Shown here one piece after another: positions 10,441-21,700 of a DNA stretch of 64,000 nt (within the stretch, counting starts at the first letter, position 1; each line of letters begins with the position of its first letter). Position numbers and translations under genes: made by a program. The DNA is from Klebsormidium nitens (lineage: Eukaryota; Streptophyta; Klebsormidiophyceae; Klebsormidiales; Klebsormidiaceae), in NCBI GenBank assembly GCA_000708835.1, contig DF237185.1, forward strand, positions 9,569 to 73,568, written 5' to 3'. The notes under the pieces are model-generated. The model did not search any database. It had not been told where the DNA came from and worked only from the letters and a program-made list of their open reading frames with translations.

Positions 10441-11889
10441 TGGCGCCATATCAGCTAGAATGCTCGGCACCATGAGCTCGAAATATGAACCGCGAGCAAA
10501 TATGTGTTGACAGCTTGGTGCCAAATCAGCCACACGGCAAGCAACCTAATGCTTCCACTTCAATCAAAAACATCAGATCCAAGCATAGGACAGAAAAAGG
10601 TACGCAAAGTGAGGGCCTCTTGAATGAACTCGCCTTCCACCTGGCACCCTTTAGAGCGACCCCTCTATTGCATGCACTGCTAGTAAGATGCGGCGGCCAT
10701 CCCCAAAGCGCGGGCCCAAGACTGGCAACACTTTGGACGTTCCCACATTTGAAGCCCAGGTGGGGGGACTCTGCAAGGCATCAGAGTCAGATTGCTTCGT
10801 TTCAAACGCTCATGAACTGTGGATGCCAGCTGACTGCCCAACAAGCACAATTATCATCATGTGCCCACAATTGCTCTCAGGTATCAAGAGTGCTGCAGCC
10901 TTGTACTGGATAAAGATGCACCCTGAACATTCAACTTGCAAAGGACATGAGCTCTCAAACGTATCAACACAGCATCCGAGGCTGGAACTTTGAAATTCAA
11001 AAACATACATTAGACACACATGGCATGTGTGGGAGAAGTCTGTCAACTCATACGCCTCGTTGCATGGTTCAATGTGGTTTAACAAAATGAACAGATTCAG
11101 AACAGTACGCTACTTGCCAGAGGTGGTGGCGGCTGCCGACAATTGCACAAGGCACTTGCACGTTGCTTTGTCCACAAAAGTCAGACCGATTCCAGCATGT
11201 TTATGTGCGAAAAGAAGGGCCCTCATATCAGAAGAAACTTGGTAAGGTGCTCTCACCTGCATCCCCGTGCTCTTGTAAGGAGCGTCCGCCAACCAAAGAT
11301 TGCCCACTTCTGAGCTTTTCACAAGAGGCTCTTGAAATCTGGATCCTTTGATGTTTTCAGAAATGTTGAAGGTGGAGACACTTGCAGCCCAAAATGGCAG
11401 CTTGAGGGAGCTGCCCCACAGCGCCACAGGTTGCCATGCTGCGCCACTGGCAAGTCAGCCTGTTGCTGACTCAGAATCCTCTGGACACTTGTCAAGCATG
11501 CGTGGTGGTTGGAGGCCGCCATGGCCTGCCACCCTGCCTTGTACACCATATTCTAGCTGCATGGAGCACCAGCTACAGTGGTGCAGCCATCTTCTCAGCT
11601 GTTGCACATTTTTCCAGCTGCCAGTAGCTCGCGCACCCATCTTCAAGCTGCAGCACTGGTGAAATGCCATAGCTACTCAACTGCAGCTAGTGCAGGAAGT
11701 TGTGGACTTCACAATGCTCCTGACATGTTTTGCAGCTGCTAGTAGAGCAAATCAGAGCGGCCTTGAATCACAAGCTTCTGGATCAGCACTCGAGGAAAAA
11801 GGTCCCGAAAGGCAAACAGAAGACCCAGTGTGTGAATCTCCTCTTCTCTCTGACACATGCTCAGAGAGCAGACAAGCGAATCAGGACGG

Positions 11890-12245
11890 ACAACATTTTC
11901 TCTGTCCCGCTCCAGCTTATACACTACCATACCGGAAAAATTGCCGGAATTTTATAGTTGGTAGCACGCTTCGACAGGAAAGACAGGACCGACGGCATTT
12001 TCTCTTGTCTCGCTTTGCGCTTATAAATAACCTTACCTTGGAAAATGGTCGGGATTTTGTAATTAATAGCAAGCTTCGACATAAGAGACGGGACGGACAG
12101 CACTTTCTCCTGTCTTCCCGACTTATATTCTACTATACCGGAAAAACTATCAGAATATTGTAATTGATAGCACGCGTCGACAGGAGGACAGGATAGACGA
12201 GACGGACGGCAGAATTTGCTGTCCTGCCTGCGCCTTATTTCTGAC
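11890..12245. repeat. Right tandem array A, unit about 103 bp
   Basis: TCGACAGGAAAGACAGGACC-like cores recur at 11971, 12076 and 12177 (spacing 105 and 101 bp). The last unit matches left array A closely (TGTAATTGATAGCACGCGTC then GACAGGAGGACAGGA). Same orientation as the left array. Confidence 0.75.
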
Positions 12246-12279
12246 CAAACCGGCCAATATGTGACAATTGGTGATCCTT

Positions 12280-12600
12280 AGATACATACATATCAGCAAA
12301 CTCGGCCGACCTCCGAAAAGTTTGTACTATAATCTATTATTTTTTTTTTCTTCTCCGGGGAAGGAATTATAACAGATTACTAGTCCAGAGTTTTCCCTTT
12401 GGTTCCCAATTGGCGATATGTATGTATGTAAGGACCATACCGGAAAAAGATGCAATATTGTAATTGACTTTTTGGAGAAGAGAATATAACAGATTAGTAG
12501 TATAGAGTTTTCCCTCTGGATTCCAATTGCCGATATGTATGTATGTAAGGCCATACCTGGAAAAGATGCAATATAGTAACTGACTTTCTGGAAAAAAGAA
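12280..12600. repeat. Right long inverted repeat followed by array B half-units
   Basis: 12280-12431 is a second copy of the left hairpin: the left arm starts ACATACATAT and the right arm ends ATATGTATGTATGT. One to two further arm-plus-spacer units with GATATGTATGTATGTAAGGC follow. The order (array A, hairpin, array B) and orientation match 1.47-2.4 kb, about 10.3 kb away. Confidence 0.75.
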
Positions 12601-12639
12601 GATTCTCCGTAAGTAGAGTACTTAGGGAGAATTAAGGTA

Positions 12640-13110
12640 CATTTCATCCTTGGTCCCCGAGTGCCCGGTGATCGGACTAGTACCACTTGGGTCTGTACCG
12701 GCTCCGACTTCAGGTTTCGACCCCTGGTACGAACATCACACCTTTGGGTTCCAGGGGGTCTGACATGGCGGCCTGTGATAGGCTCAAATTTGAATCCGAA
12801 CTGCATTTGGCTTGCTGGACTTTCGGCGATCTCGGGCAAGGGGGGCTGACGTGTCGCCAAATGACTGGCCCATGACTGGCACAAAATAAGGCCAACCATC
12901 TGATGGTTTGCTGCGGACTGCCGAAGGGGCACGGGCCGGGTGACAGTGAGACCCGCGGTACGGCCCTACTGGACTATTCCACTCTTGTGGATCCTGGGGG
13001 GGTATGCCTTGGCGCTCTCTGATTGGCTGAAACTGTAGTCCGAACTTCATTTCACACATGTATATATCTCTGATTGGCTTGCTGCTCAAAAGCTGACTGG
13101 GTGCGCGCGC
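12640..13110. repeat. Dispersed repeat with two related segments
   Basis: The segments at about 12760-12850 and 12940-13090 share 'GATTGGCT..AA.....GTCCGAACTTCATTT...TTGGCTTGCTG' and a G-run followed by TATG. A third copy lies at 18010-18260. I recognise no coding capacity or terminal repeats. Confidence 0.55.
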
Positions 13111-13325
13111 GACGAACCCGAGTAGCGGCGGCTGCGCAGGTCCAGCCTGACCTAGCGAGTCCCCACGAAACTTGAACGTGATAGCTGTGAATTTTCTTAG
13201 AACCTGGGATACGAGAAGCCTCTGCGAGGCGCTTACAGAAAGCCTGAAAGGTGTCATGCACTAGGTAGCCGATTGTCTGTCGTCCCGGAAAGGAAAGCTC
13301 GGCTTGCATCGCCAAAGGCATACAG

Positions 13326-15148
13326 ATGGACCTTCAACAGTCCTCTGCCGTGGTTACTCTGGTTCAAAACGGCCAGATGGCTGCTGCCGAAGTTGTGTCT
13401 CCTGACAGGACGCAGGGCGTCAGGAGGGTTCACAAGAGGGTCACCTCACCAACGTCCTTGCAGACTGGGGACTTCGGAATCCTGTGGAAGAGGAACAAGT
13501 CTGATGGAGAAGCTTCCACTTCACACGGTGAGTGCTTTGACATGAAGGCTGGCTCACTTGAAGGCTGGCTCTTGACCCAATATTTGAGATTGATGCTTTG
13601 AATATGGGAAGCCCTAGTACCTAAGCAAGTCTCATCGAATCCAGTTGCCGTGCTGTGTGGACGCCATTCTTGTGGAAGTCTGTGAGGCAAATTTCCCACT
13701 GTTTTATCCACTTTGCTGCCATATACAGGCAATGTGGGGGAGATTGTCAGCACTGCTTCATACTTGTCCTCAGATCGTGGAGCTCAAGACATGGCTCAGG
13801 TAGGACTTTCGCTGAATTTGCCTGGAGCTGCCTGGTCGGTGCAGGACACACAGTTGCGCGATGCTGCCGCCAAAGGCTCTGTGGTTTGCTAGAGATCTTT
13901 ACCTGCCTTTCTTATAAGGTTTCTACCTCACTGCACATGTTCACCCTTGCTAACTCAGACAAGTCACACAACCTTGCAGGGGCTGGGTTTGGATGCTATG
14001 GACGTTGATGATCTGCAGTCCATGATCTCTGAGAGGTATCTGAGAAATATCAGCAAGCAGTGGCATGCCCGGAAGAAGACATCTGAAAACGCTCAACTCG
14101 TGAAGGCTTACAACGCTGCCCTCAGACAAGCAAAGGCGTCAGGAAGAATCAAAGGCCACTACCAAGCGCATGCATCCGCGGCATTCAATATCGAAGTCCG
14201 AAATGTCCTCAAAGAGCGGCAGCACGAGGGGTTGTCTCCAGGGTATAGAGCAGACTTGGAGGAGAGGCTGAAAATCGCGAAGCAGGTCATTGACAATGTG
14301 AGCTGATCTAAGTTCCTGAGCTTGAAAGTTGTATCCACTCTGTAATTATCATTTCAGCCCTGGCTTTTGGAGCACGCTCGAGCAACTAAGTTACTGGTTC
14401 TGACACCTGTGAACTCTTTTTCTGCTTCTGTGCGCTTTTGCCCTTTTTGCAGCTTGAGAGGATCGTACTTGTAATGCTACAATTATATTGCCTTTTGACT
14501 GAGCCACATGGTGCTCAATTCTCATCTGACGCCTTGATTGATCTACTTGCAGAGCTCCGCACTGCCGGGGCTTGGCAATGGCTACGTGAATCTGGAGCAA
14601 GCCTATTCGAGTGCTAATGACGACCTTCACCAGACGATCACGTAAGTTCAAGGCCTGAGATACTCAAAGATTATTGGCAGAGAACCTTGGCAGGTGCTTT
14701 AGCAGCTGGTTAAGCAATTGGTGTGGGGCTGCTTCATTGGCAGAGTAACGCAATCTCCACACCAAACCAATGGAAGAGGGAAAAGGCTTTCTTGTGGTGA
14801 AGTGCCATTAGCTTCTGATCCGTTTGTGCAGGCCGGCTTATGTGCAGCGCGTCCAAAGTCTCGCTGCTCGAGGTGTCTTCAAGAAGATTGGGGTAAGCAC
14901 TTTCTCAGAGGAGTTTTCCTTGCTGTGCTGTTGATTGTGTCGTTCCAGATCGATCCCAAATATTCTCATCTTTGCATATGAGTTCTGCCATACTTCTGGA
15001 GAAATAGGGGGAAGAGCTTCGTTAGTTATTCATGGCTGCTCCTCCTCCACACTACATGGAAACGAACCTATTTCTCTTATGAATGAAACTCTCACACATG
15101 CAGGACGGCGTTGAAGACACAGTTCTGAAAATGGTACAGGCCCTGTGA
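13326..15148 (+). CDS. Hypothetical helical protein, six exons, 261 aa
   Basis: Exons 13326-13527, 13729-13799, 13980-14297, 14553-14641, 14832-14892 and 15104-15148 join in phase (786 nt with stop) with good GT-AG introns of 150-260 bp. The product starts MDLQQSSAVVTLVQNGQ, is Ser/Thr-rich at first, then strongly helical and charged in the large third exon (around SERYLRNISKQWHARKK). It ends with a short amphipathic stretch VEDTVLKMVQAL. I see no signal peptide, membrane segment or known motif. ATG 13326 is the first in-frame start after the upstream region, but it directly follows CAG, so an upstream exon is possible. The consistent splice phases make a real gene likely. Its function is unknown. 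It lies just outside the right repeat block of the helicase-primase locus. Confidence 0.75.
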
Positions 15149-16330
15149 TAGAGCGCTGCACAAAAGGTAAGTGTTGACCTGAGAATTACGGCAATCTTAG
15201 CAAGTTGTTGGCTACAGCCCTACCATCAGGTTGCTGAATAGTGAAACGATCTGCAAGATTCTGCAATTCTAATCATCGGGGAGACCGGTGTGCGCAGGTC
15301 CTCTTGCGCTTCTTGCTTCCTTGTTATGGCATGTCAGCGCATCTTTGCGAGTACCCTGATTGTAGACAATTGACAGAACTTTAGTATAACCACGCTGCGG
15401 CAGGGAAGTTTTGAGAGCTCTGTTGTGTGAGGGCGCAACAAAGGCAGTATTCTTTCGAACAACTTCTTTTCAAGGGCCTTGCTGGAGCCCAAAGCTTTAT
15501 CTGACTGCTTACACCGGATTGTGTTCTGCTCAAATCCAGAATCAAGCAGAGTAGAAGGAAGACGGCACGCACAATTCACCGTTGGAAGCAAGACATGTTA
15601 TGCTTGTCTCCATTTGACTGTCAATGTTGACCTTGTCTGCTGATGCCTGTCCATTGTTGCAGGGATACACACACTTGGCCGAAGCTGTACATGTGGTTCA
15701 TCAAGGAGATTTCGAGTTTCATCGGAAAGATGATGTCCGTCAGTCACTTAGTCAGTACATAGATAGCGGAAGGTATACGAGGAGGACACCTAACATGTCA
15801 TGTCGAAGGACATACTTCGCTTTGGAGGGGCTCGCTGAGATCATTTTAAGTGTGACTCGGAAATTCTAGTCTCTGCTGCTCTAGTGTGACAGGACGTACG
15901 CAAGCAGAGACAGCCAATTGCCAGAAGCCTTCACTGATGCGGGCATCGAGCATGTGCATTCTGCATGCACATGGCCCGACCATGTTGACTCAAAAGTTGA
16001 TCAACTGATCGCGCAAACTTATAATTAATTAGCGCGTCCTTGCATAAGATAACTTCTGAATTTGGTTTCGAATATGATCACAAGCTCAATCAACGCCTCG
16101 TGCATGAGATATGCAGGTGACGGAGGACTAAATCTCGTGGAGTCCCCCATGAGCTATATACGCTAGGTGAGAGCTCGCAAACAGAACCTCCTTCAAGGCT
16201 TCATATCGCATCTGACTTGAGGCAGCTGTAAGTCAGGCATTCTAGGTACTTCATGAGGAAGCCCCATGGAGTGCCGCGCAACATTACAGCGATTGTTAAG
16301 GTGTCGTGCATTCCAATGTCAATCAATGTC
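15149..16330. other. Intergenic, nothing clear
   Basis: Open frames here are short. One possible exon after TTGTTGCAG at 15661 reads about 33 codons to a stop (a membrane-like TWPKLYMWFIKEIS segment) but has no partner exons, so I do not call it. Confidence 0.4.
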
Positions 16331-16336
16331 TCAAGA

Positions 16337-17200
16337 TTAGGAGGCCCAACTGCTCCTCATTGCATTCCTCCGCCATCCGCCTTCGAGAATGACACTTGGC
16401 AAGACCACCTCATCATGACAATCTGCATGACCAAGGTACATCCATGTTGACAACCTGCACCACATGTTAGATCCAAATCTAAGAGTCGGCTTAAGAGCGC
16501 AGCCTGCCAAGCTCGAGACCAGCTTGCCATACTTAGCGCAGCACCAAGCGGCCAGACAGCATCCTTGAATGTAGGCCCTTGCACCCTGCATGAGTCACGC
16601 AAAGCACTTGCTGGCTGGCTTGAACAAAAGCTCAAGATGCTTTGCGGTTGAGCACTCACATAGGATAAAAGAACTTAAAAGCACTTGACCGTCCTGACAA
16701 CTGAGAGCATACCGCAGTTCAAGGGTTTACCTATCATCGGCAATATGGTGCAACCGGCTGGAAAGCCTTAAAAACGGAACGCTGCTGTGGTAAGCGAAGA
16801 GCTCTTCACCTGCCCCGTCATGAAAGCAGCAGCAAGGTCAAGTCCCAAAGAGCCTACGAGTCCTGCGACGTCCTCAGGTTGGCCGTACTTTCCTGGAAGC
16901 AAAACATTAGAAGTTCGCCGGTCACCGCGACCTTCGATCATGCACTTCCCGGCCGGCAGATTCGAGAGGCCAGAATCGTCGTTCGCAGAAATGCTCTTGA
17001 CGAGACTCTCTGGCTATGCAGAATAGAGTCTACGAATCGTCCATTTTGAAGCAGATTGATGGCGCATGATTACGGCTGAAGCGCAACCATTTTCGCCAGC
17101 GACAGAAATAAGGCTCTCAACGCTGAAAGTCCAGCGGCATAGCAGTCCGGAGGGAATAGCATTCGTAACTTTGAAAGTCACCGAAATGGCCCTCCTATAG
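16337..17200 (-). pseudogene. Relic of a short-chain dehydrogenase/reductase (SDR)
   Basis: The minus-strand exon 16892-16810 has good splice sites and encodes KYGQPEDVAGLVGSLG ... AAFMTGQ. This is the usual late SDR segment (G.y.qPEDVAglv.fL ... itGQ). Downstream, near 16395-16360, a frame reads VILEGGW, matching the SDR end '(v)i.vdGGw', but no in-phase acceptor joins it. Upstream, near 17155-17110, VTNAIPSGLL resembles the SDR 'rvNaI.PG' segment. No Rossmann GxxxGxG or YxxxK exon was found. The helicase relic lies where upstream exons should be. I infer a decayed, truncated copy. Confidence 0.6.
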
Positions 17201-17327
17201 ATTTACTTACCACTTCATACGCCTAGCGCTGAGAGCGATTGTTGCTTGCAAGGAGATCATTGCCTTTGCAACTCTACGGGGTTCAAAATTCTTGCGCAAT
17301 AAATATGAAAGACCCCTTTCTGCACAC

Positions 17328-17878
17328 CTTGACCGGCTGCCCAATCCGCACAGCCTTCACCCCGAGCTCCAACAGCCCCTTGAGCAGATTGTCCACCGCG
17401 ACGTTGCTGCAAGAGCGATCGGCGCGAAAGGTACTCCTTTTGTCACCCTGAAAATACGATTGATAAAGAGTATCCAAACAATAAAAGGTCTCTGAGAGGA
17501 CCAAATTGTCGGCGGTCACTTTCTCTTGGAAATGGGTCAGTTTCGCATGCGTCAGCTTGACGCCCCCAATCAAGGATCAGTTTGAAAATATGCAGATAAC
17601 AAAATGTCCTCAAGCACAGTAAAAGCTAACTTTGTCACGGCATCACGGCTCTGCGCAGCTGTAGAATCAGAAGTTTGGTCGCCACGTGAGACAGCAGTGC
17701 TAGCCACAACCGTCTTTCGCATCACTGCAGCCCAGAAGTTGGATCTGGTTAGCGAGCGTTTTAAGGTACCTGTCCGCGCCACGATGGGCTTGTATTCGCG
17801 CGCCAACAGCTTCTTGGACAGCAGCAGGAAGCGGAGCAGAGTGCAGGTCTTTCTCGTCCCTACGCAACGCACAATCCT
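17328..17878 (-). pseudogene. Relic of an SF1 (UPF1/DNA2/SEN1-like) helicase
   Basis: Exon 17406-17328 encodes NVAVDNLLKGLLELGVKAVR and IGQPVK, the motif Ia region of UPF1-like helicases (SNvAvDnL...rl...vR.G.P). Upstream, 17878-17770 encodes a motif I region in which GTGKT has become GTRKT (VGTRKTCTLLRFLLLSKKLL). The phase of the two exons fits only if one base is missing near the end of the first, where IVA should run into ADSN. The loss of the Walker A glycine and the frameshift argue for a pseudogene. No further helicase motifs (DEAS, QYRM) were found nearby. Confidence 0.65.
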
Positions 17879-18009
17879 CTGAAAAGGAAGAAGAAAAGTG
17901 AACAGTCGTTGAGAGATAGAGAAGAGACAGACATACTATGAGCAGGACAGTCTGTATGCCTATGCAAGGCCGGATAAACTTCCAGTGGAGAGTTGGCGCC
18001 GTGAACTAT

Positions 18010-18260
18010 GATAGGTATCTAAATTGGGGCGATTCGGGCGGAACCTCGCCAAGTTCCGGTCTCACATGCTCTCAACATGTTGTGGTCGGGGGTTAACCGA
18101 CGGCCTTTCGACGGGTCGGTCCAATGGCAATCCTTTTTGCCAGGGGGGGGTATGAGACCGTATGACTTGGCGCCCCCTGATTGGCCCTCGTTTTAGTCCG
18201 AACTTCATTTGGCTTGCTGAAAAATGAGTCTGCCCGAAGTGCCACGTGCGCGGTAGGATA
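18010..18260. repeat. Third copy of the dispersed repeat of 12.64-13.11 kb
   Basis: It shares the G-run plus TATG, 'CTTGGCGC', 'CTGATTGGC' and 'AGTCCGAACTTCATTTGGCT' with the two segments near 12.8 and 13.0 kb. Confidence 0.55.
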
Positions 18261-18713
18261 GAAAATCCCAGCTAGCACCAATCACTGAATAAGTGCATCA
18301 CCCTCAATGATGCTTTGACTTTCATGCATATGGGGGCGTCCCTTCAAGACTCGAGCTGATCGAAGGCATTCGCTGGCAGTTCCTACATTCACGACACCTC
18401 ATGGGGTTTACTCTGGGCAGGGACCGCCAAAGGTTTGAATGGCAGGCTGCAGCTTTTCTAGTGTGTGCTCATGTAGCGAACCAAGCGCGCTAGCAAAAGG
18501 CTTAAATTACTAGGCTCACCCTTCAATATTACAGATTCAAGTCAATTAACTTTCATTCTAAACACTGTAAGAGAGAGCTCGAGCGACGGCATATGCCCCG
18601 CATGTGCTTTTGAAGCGAGCTGACGTTCTACATTGAATACAGCAACTTTATCAGTTCGTTCTAGCTGCTAGGGGTAGCAGGCTGCTGAGCTCTAGTTTTG
18701 CAAAGATTGGAAG

Positions 18714-21700
18714 ATGGGGTGTGTACGTGCAATATCCTTCCGCGTTCGCTTGTCGCTCCTGCTAGCTGCCCAGTGTGCCGCATTTGTGCTTCTGTTTGCT
18801 TCAGTGGCATTGGCCCAGACCACTTCACTGAGCCAGCTGGAACAGCAACTAGAGGGGGCACCAAACTACAGCAAGTTCTTGCAAGTGCTGCGGACCGATG
18901 ACGTCGTGTCGAGTGTCCTAGGGCCAGGGGGATCGCTGGACAACAAGACGGTGAGAGAGCATGCATTGACAAACTTGGCATGTTGCTTTCGTAGAATTCT
19001 CCAATGCCATGCGTTTAAAATGATCCTGGAACGTTTTTATCAAGGAGGAATGGGCCCCGCAGGTTATCCATAGGTGAAGTACCGTACCGGCAAGGGAATT
19101 CAACATAAATAAATATTTTGGGGTCAGTGTGAAAAAATATAAACCACTTGTGGCCCCGACTGTGAAAAGGTGAAACCATGACCTTTTCAAAAAATGGTCA
19201 TTTCCGGCTGTTTTCAGTGTGGAAAAAGCGAAAAAACCTCTTGTGTGAAATGAAAAATATATTCTCATTGCGCACGGTGAAACCTCAGGATGAACGAAAT
19301 TAAGTTTTCACACCAAAAGGTGGTGAATTCCCTTGCCGGTACGGTATTGGAGCTAGCAGCTTCTGCGACAAGGAATTGGGGCTTCTTAATAAGCTGCCAT
19401 CCTGTGGTCAGGTCAGAAGTTGTCAGCTGCTAACAGCGCACATGCATGGTCATTTTGAGCCTCTTGTGAAGAGCCCCAGCCCTGTTCTTCTCCAGACATG
19501 GGCCCCATTAGTGTCTCTTTGGAAACACTTGCCCTATCAGGAACCAGAACCAGTTTATGCTTGTTAAGGATACCATCCCCTCAAGGTCATCTCAGACACT
19601 GCAGGCTGATTACAGACGAGAGCCAACTGTCAGAGTGTTTTAAACACCGGACAGCGCTTGTATTGCCTTGCTAATCAATTGAACTCAAATGGCATGGGAC
19701 TCTTGGGGCATCATATTGAGTATAAATTCTTTTTCGCCCCTGACCTGCAGAAATATCACAATTCTCTGGGCATAGCATGTAAGACATATTGGCGTAGCCA
19801 TAAGATTTATTTGGCACCTATTTCTGGTCAGGGATTTTGCCCACGATGATGGGCGTCAGACACAAGGCCCTGTACAAGCCACTCAAGAAGACATAAGTAA
19901 TCGAAAAAAAGTTCACAAACTGCCAAAAGCTCGACGTCATGAACAAACAATTTGTTGTCAGGCTATCTTTCCCGCAGATTTTTGCTTTTGACAATGCGGC
20001 CGACACGCCTCGCTGGGATTACAACCTGACGCTTGTTCAGTGCGGGCTGAATGACCCCACACACGGTGCATTGAGAGCCGTCCTTGCGTTCAATATCATC
20101 GAGGGGAAGTACACGTTTGCCCAACTCCAAGCTCTGACAAAGGGGCAAACATTTTTTGCGCCCACAGGTGAGCTACCTCTTTTGTGGTTGTAACTTGGTC
20201 TTCTTTGCTTCCTTGTCTTTGCAGGTTCTGTAGTGCAAGCTGCCACTTCAGGGGGAAACCTGAGAGCACATGGATTGCTAGCTGGAGCTGAGGTGAGGTT
20301 CCATGACAAAGAAGATAGCAGGTTGCTTGGATGCGGGAGTATCGCAGACTGGAGAGGAATGTGGAAGTGGCTGAGTGTCTGCTAACCAGGTTTTTCTCAA
20401 GACAGAAGAAAGGAATGAGCAATTCAAATAAATACACACAAGAAACATATCTTTGCCACAAGAATCTCAAGTAGATTGTTGTAAGCGATATCAGAGCCAG
20501 TCGTTGACTGTAGCCTGAGCTGGTCCGGCTATGTCAAACCACATGACCGTGTTGGAGTGGAAGCTGGCTCAATCGGTCAGGCATGACCTGTATCATTCTA
20601 CTAAGTCGATTTGCAACGTAGTGGGGGCCAAAAGATATGTGTTGAACAAAGGGGTTCAGATATTGCTTGGTTGGGTCCAGCAGTCATCGTGTTAGTCGAA
20701 GAGGAGTTGCGTTTCAACAGGTAGGCTATCAGCCGAAACAAACTTGAAAGCAAGGACTGCTCGATGCGTTCCGCACTTTTCTTTGTTGGACACATATTCA
20801 GAAATCCCCATCAAACGAACTTTCAACAATCGATCCACTTTATGAACCTGATAAGTCTCTTAAGTATTGTGACGCCCTCATCTTGCAGCGGGGTATGTTC
20901 GTATCATCGACAGCGCCTCGTTGGGCGAGATCGTCGACCCTGATCTAGTTGACGATCCGACGCTTTCCGTCCACGGAGTCAACAGCATCGATTACTTCAG
21001 GTACCCCGCCGCGCCGGACGGCTTAGTCATTACCTGCACTTCCCAGGGTGAGTTTCAGGGTTATTATTCTATGGGTTCAGGATTGAGGTTGTAGGCTTGT
21101 CTCGTTTCGCGAGACAATAGATATGTGATGCAGCGTTACACATGAGCTTTCATGCTTTACCTTCCTCTTCTTTGTGCACTTGCCCGTCAACCGCATTCAG
21201 CGTATCTGGAGAACGCAAAGTCAGTCCCGAGGCAGCTGGTTTTTTCCAAAAATTCCAGAGGGTTACCCCTTCCAGGTTATAGTATCTGTGGCCGGGTTTC
21301 TTTGAGTCAGGGCTGATTTGAGGGTACGTCCGAGTAACCACGTTTTAGTTCCTCTCCTTTCTCGACGCTGTTCAGGACCCTATAGTAGCTACTATACGCC
21401 CCAGAGCAAAATGTTCCTTTCGCTTCCGCTTGCATCAATCGTTAGTCGCCTTGATTCATTCACGCCAAGCTGGAGGTTTCCAAATCCATTTAAAGCGCTT
21501 GCCCTTGTGCTACTTTCAACCGCGAGTCCTCGCCTTGGGCCGGCGTTTCCTTGCTTCTCTATGCTGTCTTTACCATCAGCGTTTTCAGCAGCCCACCGAG
21601 TTGACCCGTAAAGTATTCAGGACATCCATAACCCTCTGCATTCTCCGCGAAATTGCAAGAGCGTCTGATCTCGACAAGATTACATGGCTGCCTGACGAAC

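Larger units (their letters stand above)
2498..11434 (-). pseudogene. D5-type primase-helicase (SF3 AAA+ helicase with zinc and primase-like parts), multi-exon, two frameshifts
   Basis: Exons in transcription order: 11434-11259 (start uncertain), possibly about 9735-9557, 8484-8353, 8155-8042, 7652-7521, 7111-6971, 6449-5885, 5390-4878, 4508-4263, 3930-3764, 3469-3321, 3097-2498 (stop). The 5' end is unresolved. The 11.3-kb exon has a GSSLKLPFW segment like the arginine/leucine-rich core of archaeo-eukaryotic primases. 6449-5885 carries a Cys/His cluster (CPYF...HESTNFG...CHGESC) typical of the primase-helicase linker. 5390-4878 ends with the D5_N signature VANGVIDLRTGEL. 3930-3764 has Walker A GEGSAGKS. 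3469-3321 has Walker B LLAVVEETD and the KKLTGSD motif. 2498-3097 starts with the sensor segment TNYLPKTDKTW...RRR. Two breaks are visible. The first is an ACGT duplication near 5350-5355, which shifts the frame in the D5_N exon. The second is a one-base shift just after Walker A, near 3811-3820. Both are required by exon phases on either side. In function this family unwinds DNA and primes replication of large DNA viruses and related elements. Here it is probably an endogenised, decaying copy, unless the breaks are assembly errors. Confidence 0.8.

Noticed and set aside
9950-10530. Overlapping long frames in all three plus frames and on the minus strand
   Set aside because: They are produced by the stop-free C-rich minisatellite, not by coding selection.
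15624-15869. Possible exon after TTGTTGCAG at 15661
   Set aside because: There is no donor in phase and no neighbouring exon; two frames are open by chance.
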